Below are positions 32,571 to 37,066 of a stretch of DNA of 37,066 bases, one piece after another. The position numbers and the translations under genes are program-made. Under the pieces are notes generated by a model, which worked only from the letters and a program-made list of their open reading frames with translations, was not told the DNA's origin and did no database searches. The stretch is taken from positions 1 to 37,066 of the forward strand of contig JAEDGN010000016.1 in assembly GCA_016297495.1 (NCBI GenBank), in the 5' to 3' direction. This stretch comes from Coprococcus sp. (GTDB lineage: Bacteria > Bacillota > Clostridia > Lachnospirales > Lachnospiraceae). The first letter of the stretch is position 1. Every line of letters starts with the position of its first letter.

Positions 32571-33695
32571 ATGGCAGATGTAAGAGCTTTATTAGAGGAA
32601 TTTGACAGAATCAGTAAAAGTCCAAAGCAGCTCCTGAAAGAATATAATGAAGCGGGAGAAAAAGTCGTTGGATGTTTTTATTACACACCGCAGCCTTTGA
32701 TTACAGCACTTGGTATGGTGCCGATGGGATTATGGGGTGGACAGGTGAATCCTCAGGTTGCAGGAAAATATTCACCGATCTTTACCTGTTCAATCCTTCG
32801 ATCATGTCTTGAGTATGGCATGACAGGAGAATATGAAGGACTTAGTGCAGCAATAATGCCAATTCTCTGTGATACTTTCAGAGGTACATGTTCCGCATGG
32901 CGTGCAGGCGTTAATATTAAGCTGATTCCATTTGTACATCCTCAGAATCGAAAAGATCCTGGTGCACTGGATTATCTTATCGAAGAATATAAATATGTTA
33001 AATCAGAGTTGGAAGATGTTGCCGGAAAAACCTGTACAGATGCAGAATTAAAAGCATCCATCAGACTTCATAATCAGAAAAATAAAGTGATCAGAGAATT
33101 CTGTTCAGTAGCAAATGATCATTTGGATATCATTACAGCTGTAGAAAGACATCATGTAATGAAGGCAATCACTTTTATGAAACCTGAGATAATCATTGAA
33201 AAACTGACAGCACTGATCGAGGCATTAAAAGCAGAACCGGTATGTAACTGGACAGGCAAAAAAGTTATCCTTACTGGAATCACAGCGGAACCGGATGATT
33301 TACTTGCTGGTTTTACAGCAAATAATATTGCTGTTGTCGGTGATGATTTGATGCAGGAGTCAAGATTATACCGCACAGATTATCCTTCGGCTAATTCTGC
33401 TATGGAAAGTCTGGCACTTCAGTGGCTTCAGATTAAGGGCTGCTCAATGGCTCATGATGACAATAATAGAGCAAGAGGAGAAAATCTTGTTGAAATGGCT
33501 AGGGCGAAAGGTGCAGACGCTGTGGTGTGCTGTATGATGAGATTTTGCGATACTGAAGAATATGATGAACCATATATTCTTGAAACAGTTCGGAATGCCG
33601 GATTTATGGCATTTTCAATTGATATAGATCAGAGTACATCTGATAGTGGACAGGCTATTACAAAAATTCAGGCTTTTGCAGAGAATAATGTCTGA
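32571..33695 (+). CDS. 2-hydroxyacyl-CoA dehydratase, beta subunit (FldC/HadC-like)
   Basis: 374 residues. Family features include VVGCFYYTPQPLITALGMVPMGLWG near the start, PIFTCSILRSCLEYG and LCDTFRGTCSAWRA with candidate cluster cysteines, DAVVCCMMRFCDTEEYD, and the end AFSIDIDQSTSDSGQAITKIQAF, which corresponds to the E-x-D-Q...R-x-x-AF end of the family. It forms the heterodimeric dehydratase with the preceding subunit. AAGGAGG is spaced for ATG 32571, only 2 bases after the alpha subunit stop. A terminator follows, closing the island. Confidence 0.93.
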   Translation: MADVRALLEEFDRISKSPKQLLKEYNEAGEKVVGCFYYTPQPLITALGMVPMGLWGGQVNPQVAGKYSPIFTCSILRSCLEYGMTGEYEGLSAAIMPILCDTFRGTCSAWRAGVNIKLIPFVHPQNRKDPGALDYLIEEYKYVKSELEDVAGKTCTDAELKASIRLHNQKNKVIREFCSVANDHLDIITAVERHHVMKAITFMKPEIIIEKLTALIEALKAEPVCNWTGKKVILTGITAEPDDLLAGFTANNIAVVGDDLMQESRLYRTDYPSANSAMESLALQWLQIKGCSMAHDDNNRARGENLVEMARAKGADAVVCCMMRFCDTEEYDEPYILETVRNAGFMAFSIDIDQSTSDSGQAITKIQAFAENNV

Positions 33696-33756
33696 ATATA
33701 GGATTATTCATTTAATTCATTAAAGAACGGAAAATTACTTGACTGTAAATCAAAAG

Positions 33757-33792
33757 AAGGTGTACTGTATGTATATACAATACACCTTTTTT
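33757..33792 (+). terminator. Terminator at the right edge of the island
   Basis: Arms AAGGTGTA (33757-33764) and TACACCTT (33781-33788), extended inward by TGTAT/ATACA, followed by a T-run. Transcription from the dehydratase operon ends here. Confidence 0.82.
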
Positions 33793-33800
33793 ATTATAGA

Positions 33801-33879
33801 AGTTCGGTCATGTCTTTATCTGATAACATAAAGCAGGAACTCTCCACCTTTGCGTTCATGAAACTTTAATGGCCGAACT
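33801..33879 (+). promoter_or_regulatory. Structured leader candidate upstream of the second LysR gene
   Basis: Outer arms AGTTCGGTCAT (33801-33811) and ATGGCCGAACT (33869-33879) pair over 11 bases with one wobble. Inside, CTTTAT (33814-33819) pairs with ATAAAG (33828-33833). The closing helix ends 20 bases before the start codon, just upstream of the ribosome site. A possible promoter TTGACT-18-TACTGT (33739-33768) overlaps the preceding terminator. No known riboswitch class recognised; it could also be an operator. Confidence 0.35.
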
Positions 33880-33899
33880 GGTAAAAGTGAGGGATTTTT

Positions 33900-34802
33900 A
33901 TGACTTTACAGCAGCTGAAATATGTGATTGCCATTGCTGAGAAGGGCAGTATTAACGAGGCGGCCAAGGTTTTATATCTGTCGCAGCCGAGTCTTACCAA
34001 TGCGGTTCATGATCTGGAGAAGGAGCTGGGAATCCGGCTTTTTATCAGAACCAACAAAGGGATCAGAGTGACTCATGAAGGCGATGAGTTTCTGCGTTAT
34101 GCCCGACAGGTTATTGAGCAGGTGGTGCTGCTGGAAGATAAATACCTGAATAAAGGACCGGAAAAACAGTATTTCCATATATCGGCCCAGCATTATAATT
34201 TTGTAGTCCGGGCATTTGTTGATCTGGTACAGGATTACAGTCTGGATGAATATGATCTGGCCCTTTCCGAGGAAAAGACCTATGATATTATTGAAGATGT
34301 GAGGGAAGGCCGCAGCGAGCTTGGGATTCTTTATCTGGCAGAATTCAACAGAAAAGTCATTATGCGTACGCTCAAAGAATCCAATCTGACGTTCACAGAG
34401 CTGTATACCACAAGACCTTACATATTCATATCGGCCAGACATCCGCTGGCACAGAAGGAGACAATACGGCTGGAGGATCTGGCTCCTTATCCGTATATCT
34501 ACTTTGAGCAGGGAGAGAGCAAATCTTTTTATTTTGCAGAGGAGATCTTAAGTACGATTCCCCATAAGCAGTCGATCCGTGTGACGGACAGAGCAACCTG
34601 CTTCAATTTGATCATCGGTTTGAATGGTTATACACCAAGCGCGGGGATTTATATTGTGGAGGAGCTGGGCGGCGGTGATCTGATCAGTAAACCGCTGGAA
34701 ATTAATGAGACGATTCACATCGGTGTCATTGCTGTAAAGGGCTCTGACCGCAGTGAGATAGGGGCAAAATTTCTGGAATTATTAAAAAAATATCTGAGAT
34801 AA
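33900..34802 (+). CDS. LysR family transcriptional regulator
   Basis: 300 residues. The helix-turn-helix is clear (MTLQQLKYVIAIAEKGSINEAAKVLYLSQPSLTNAVHDLEKELGIRLFIR), with the PBP-like effector domain from about residue 90. Codon use is G/C-rich again, like the core genes and unlike the island, so it may not belong to the island. GAGGG lies 6 bases before ATG 33900. It is followed by a terminator and then azlCD in the same direction, and could regulate azlCD; this is inference from proximity. Confidence 0.9.
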   Translation: MTLQQLKYVIAIAEKGSINEAAKVLYLSQPSLTNAVHDLEKELGIRLFIRTNKGIRVTHEGDEFLRYARQVIEQVVLLEDKYLNKGPEKQYFHISAQHYNFVVRAFVDLVQDYSLDEYDLALSEEKTYDIIEDVREGRSELGILYLAEFNRKVIMRTLKESNLTFTELYTTRPYIFISARHPLAQKETIRLEDLAPYPYIYFEQGESKSFYFAEEILSTIPHKQSIRVTDRATCFNLIIGLNGYTPSAGIYIVEELGGGDLISKPLEINETIHIGVIAVKGSDRSEIGAKFLELLKKYLR

Positions 34803-34814
34803 AATATAAGCAGC

Positions 34815-34858
34815 ATGGCTTGTTATAGCAAATAACTATAACAAGCCATATTTTTTTT
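34815..34858 (+). terminator. Terminator after the LysR gene
   Basis: Perfect 14-base arms ATGGCTTGTTATAG (34815-34828) and complement (34836-34849), 7-base loop, run of eight T. Confidence 0.93.
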
Positions 34859-34885
34859 GAATTATACAAAACTGTAAAAATAATT

Positions 34886-34987
34886 TATACTAGATACAAT
34901 AAGTGATGAATACACTCACCACCCGGGCCGGCTCTCCCTCAATGCAGTTTAATTGATTGTAATTAACTCTGTCGGTTCGGGTTTTTT
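34886..34987 (+). promoter_or_regulatory. azlCD promoter and attenuator-like leader
   Basis: A TATACT -10 (34886-34891; -35 weak, TATACA at 34863-34868) precedes a leader of about 90 bases. The leader ends with a terminator-like hairpin: ACCCGGGCCGGC (34921-34932) pairs with GTCGGTTCGGGT (34971-34982) through three wobbles and is followed by TTTTTT (34982-34987). A second hairpin lies in its loop (AGTTTAATT / AATTAACT). As it lies between promoter and azlC, it should act as an attenuator. The sensed signal is not recognisable. Confidence 0.45.
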
Positions 34988-35030
34988 GTCGTTTGTGAAT
35001 GGAAAATAATGTAAGCGGGGATAAAGGGAA

Positions 35031-35747
35031 ATGGACGTACAATTATTAAAAAAAGGTCTTCATGATGGCGTAGCGATCGGTATCGGGTATTTTTCGGTCG
35101 CCTTTTCTTTTGGTCTGGTTTCAGTGGCTTCAGGTATCGAATGGTGGCAGGCTGTCCTGATTTCTCTGACAAATCTGACTTCGTCGGGTCAGTTTGCCGG
35201 CATCGGGATCATTGCGGCGGCCGGTTCATATATCGAGATGGCTATGACGGAGCTGGTCATTAATATGCGGTATGCCCTGATGGGGATCTCCCTGTCCCAG
35301 AAATTGTCACCGGGCTTTCGAACATGGCAGCAGCTGATACTGGGGCATTGTAATACGGATGAAATATTTGCTGTGGCCATGAGCAGGGAGGGGGATATAA
35401 CGCCTTCCTATATGGCGGGACTGGCAGTAATGCCTTATATCGGATGGACAGGCGGAACGCTGGTGGGAGCAGTGTGCGGCAATATTCTGCCGGTTATGAT
35501 CAGCAATGCCCTTGGCATCATGATTTATGGTATGTTTCTGGCTATTATCATTCCGGCTGTGCGTCGGGAGCATCCAATACTGGTGGTGGTATGCGCTGCA
35601 GTGCTTCTCAGCTGTATTCTTCATTTTGTACCTGTTTTTGATTTTATTACAGATGGATTTTCTATTATTATCTGTGCGGTGGCAGCCTCGGCTCTGGGAG
35701 CCTGGCTTTATCCGATCGGGGAGGAGGAAACGGAAAATGCAGCATAA
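35031..35747 (+). CDS. azlC: AzlC family branched-chain amino acid exporter, large subunit
   Basis: 238 residues, membrane protein. The family features are the start DGVAIGIGYFSVAFSFGLVSVASG, SLTNLTSSGQFAGIGIIAAAGSYIEMAMTELVINMRYALMGISLSQKL, then HCNTDEIFAVAMSREG. AzlC with AzlD exports branched-chain amino acids (for example 4-azaleucine in Bacillus). ATG 35031 is preceded by AAAGGGAA, with GCGGGG further upstream. The end overlaps azlD by 11 bases. Confidence 0.93.
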   Translation: MDVQLLKKGLHDGVAIGIGYFSVAFSFGLVSVASGIEWWQAVLISLTNLTSSGQFAGIGIIAAAGSYIEMAMTELVINMRYALMGISLSQKLSPGFRTWQQLILGHCNTDEIFAVAMSREGDITPSYMAGLAVMPYIGWTGGTLVGAVCGNILPVMISNALGIMIYGMFLAIIIPAVRREHPILVVVCAAVLLSCILHFVPVFDFITDGFSIIICAVAASALGAWLYPIGEEETENAA

Positions 35748-36042
35748 TTACTGGATATATTTATTGATCATGTTTGGTGTGACCTATCTGACCAGGGTAC
35801 TTCCGTTATTGATTTTCAAAGAGAAAATCCACAATCGTTTTGTAAGATCTTTTCTGGCATATATTCCCTATGCTGTTCTGGCGGCCATGACATTTCCGGC
35901 GGTGTTTTTTGCAGTGGACTGTGTACCTGCAGCAGCGGCGGGTGTTGCGGCAGCGGTATTTGCAGCCCTTGCCGGCGGCAGCCTGTTTACCGTCGCCATA
36001 TCCGCCAGCGCAGTTGTTTATATGATATTGCTGATTTTTTAA
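35737..36042 (+). CDS. azlD: AzlD family branched-chain amino acid exporter, small subunit
   Basis: 101 residues from ATG 35737, chosen because GAGGAGG (35721-35727) is 9 bases upstream and the family begins MFGVTYLTRVLPLLIF; the longer frame lies inside azlC. Three to four hydrophobic segments, including FLAYIPYAVLAAMTFPAVFF and a C-terminal helix TVAISASAVVYMILLIF, fit AzlD. It overlaps azlC, so the two subunits are made together. Confidence 0.92.
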   Translation: MQHNYWIYLLIMFGVTYLTRVLPLLIFKEKIHNRFVRSFLAYIPYAVLAAMTFPAVFFAVDCVPAAAAGVAAAVFAALAGGSLFTVAISASAVVYMILLIF

Positions 36043-36137
36043 AATTTGTCTGTTCTTCCGATGTCGATTATGGTATTATTTCTTATAATTAGTGCAGCTT
36101 GTCTGGGAGAAATAATGCAACAGGAGGAAGATAGGGG

Positions 36138-37066
36138 ATGAAAAAGCTCGTTGCGGTGACAACGGTTATTTTAGTTATTTTGCTGGCTATACTGGGAGCG
36201 ATTATAGTTAAGGAGAATGTGATCGGAGATGGGGGCAAACGTTCAGCATCGGTCAGTTCACATGCTGGGAACAGTGAAGGCAGCGTTGACGAAGATCCGG
36301 ATGCGGAATGGGTATATGACGGCTCACTGCTGAAAATGCAGAAGCAGGCGGAAGTCATTACATATGAGGGACGGGATTTTGAAGTGCAGTTTGTCAATCC
36401 TTTCTATGAGGAAGGAAGTGACAATTATATTAATGTTATCTTTTATGATGAGAATCATGGATATTTGCTGAGATCGCTGGGAACAGGTACGGACAGTGAA
36501 TTTTTTGAAGCCTATAAGACGGAAGACGGATGTCAGTCCTGGCATAAATGCAGTGTAGATGTATGGTTTGATCTGGATGGTCAGAATCATCTGGAAATGA
36601 TCAGTGAAAAGGAACTGATCTATATTCATACCAGTGTGAATGAGGCTTTAGGAATCAATAAAACTTCCATCAGCTACAGTATGGATGGCGGCGACAGCTG
36701 GTATGCTTTCGAGGGCAATACGGGCAGTGAGGACAGTGATCGGATTTTGTCTGCTATTGAGGCAATGTCTCTGGAAGAGAAAGTGGCGCAGCTGTTCATG
36801 GTATCGCCGGAGAATCTGACTGGGGTGGAAGTCGTATACAATACAGGAGATGCCACCTATGGTGCACTGAGCGAATACCCGGTGTGCGGCCTTGTTTATA
36901 GTGAAGCGAATATTGATTCTTCCTATCAGTTCAGAGTTATGCTGGAAAAAGCGCAGGAATATGGGGAAGAACTGACAGGTTTTACAATGTTTCTTGCAGC
37001 AGCTGAGGAGGGTGGGGAGCATACTGTCCTGAGCGGCAACAGAAATCTGGATGAATATTATGATGA
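36138..37066 (+). CDS. GH3-type glycosidase (beta-N-acetylhexosaminidase-like) with N-terminal anchor and extra domain, 3' truncated
   Basis: The frame is open from ATG 36138 to the window end (309 codons), so the gene continues outside. A signal anchor (KKLVAVTTVILVILLAILGAIIV) precedes a Ser/Gly/Asp-rich linker and a domain of about 150 residues with an Asp-box-like SMDGGDSW. From about residue 210, MSLEEKVAQLFMVSPE begins a GH3 N-terminal domain, with VCGLVYSEANIDSSYQF and FLAAAEEGG, where NagZ-like enzymes usually have D-E-E/Q-G-G. Likely an envelope enzyme acting on peptidoglycan or glycans; the catalytic Asp/His are not yet reached. GGAGGAAG and AGGGG precede the ATG; a TATAAT lies at 36084-36089. 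Confidence 0.75.
   Translation, partial: MKKLVAVTTVILVILLAILGAIIVKENVIGDGGKRSASVSSHAGNSEGSVDEDPDAEWVYDGSLLKMQKQAEVITYEGRDFEVQFVNPFYEEGSDNYINVIFYDENHGYLLRSLGTGTDSEFFEAYKTEDGCQSWHKCSVDVWFDLDGQNHLEMISEKELIYIHTSVNEALGINKTSISYSMDGGDSWYAFEGNTGSEDSDRILSAIEAMSLEEKVAQLFMVSPENLTGVEVVYNTGDATYGALSEYPVCGLVYSEANIDSSYQFRVMLEKAQEYGEELTGFTMFLAAAEEGGEHTVLSGNRNLDEYYD

Noticed and set aside
33739..33768. Firm promoter call for TTGACT-18-TACTGT
   Set aside because: It overlaps the stem of the dehydratase operon terminator, so it is mentioned only as a possibility.
1..37066. CRISPR array or insertion sequence
   Set aside because: No regularly spaced repeats with spacers, no transposase frame and no terminal inverted repeats were seen.

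Overview
The window looks like a chromosomal segment of a spore-forming, low-to-mid GC anaerobic Firmicute, most likely a Lachnospiraceae-type gut Clostridium. The main support is the gene order HU - rqcP - yabP - yabQ - divIC - spoIIE - tilS - hpt - ftsH, the conserved sporulation/division block of endospore formers, together with spmA/spmB, AGGAGG-type ribosome binding sites and frequent TTG/GTG starts. Family assignments come from reading motifs by eye; no database search was run.

Layout. (1) 1-2757: end of a membrane protein with a coiled-coil tail, a PatB/MalY-type C-S lyase and an omega-amidase-like hydrolase. (2) 2786-10787: HU and the conserved core block. (3) 10788-13441: a possible small transcript, a GH13 alpha-glucan hydrolase and tRNA-Tyr with its own promoter and terminator. 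(4) 13530-17663: spmA and spmB, normally adjacent, are separated by about 2 kb of A/T-rich accessory DNA holding a recombinase-fold protein without its catalytic residues and a deleted rhuM pseudogene; a radical SAM gene follows. (5) 17765-23567: a Kv-type potassium channel (minus strand), a strongly expressed-looking non-coding or leader RNA ending in a seven-codon ORF and a terminator, an ABC exporter, a SLOG protein, an AI-2E family permease and a DUF308 membrane protein. (6) 23737-33695: an island visibly richer in A/T at third codon positions: acyl-CoA dehydrogenase, two SLC13-type carriers, a LysR regulator, family III CoA-transferase, dehydratase activator and two 2-hydroxyacyl-CoA dehydratase subunits. 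(7) 33700-37066: a second LysR gene with a structured leader, azlCD behind an attenuator-like hairpin, and the 5' part of a GH3-type glycosidase.

How the island should work. It resembles the Fld (aromatic) and Had (leucine) reductive Stickland modules. A 2-hydroxy acid enters through a carrier, receives CoA from the CoA-transferase, is dehydrated to an enoyl-CoA by the ATP-activated iron-sulfur dehydratase, is reduced by the acyl-CoA dehydrogenase, and the saturated acid leaves after CoA is passed on. Unlike those modules it has no 2-hydroxyacid dehydrogenase and no EtfAB here, but has two carboxylate-type carriers. This suggests use of a pre-formed hydroxy acid from outside; the substrate cannot be read from the sequence. 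Repeated A/T-rich motifs in the divergent promoter regions are candidate operators. This island is the best candidate for an undescribed system, followed by the RNA/attenuator at 19.1-19.4 kb and the interrupted spmAB operon.
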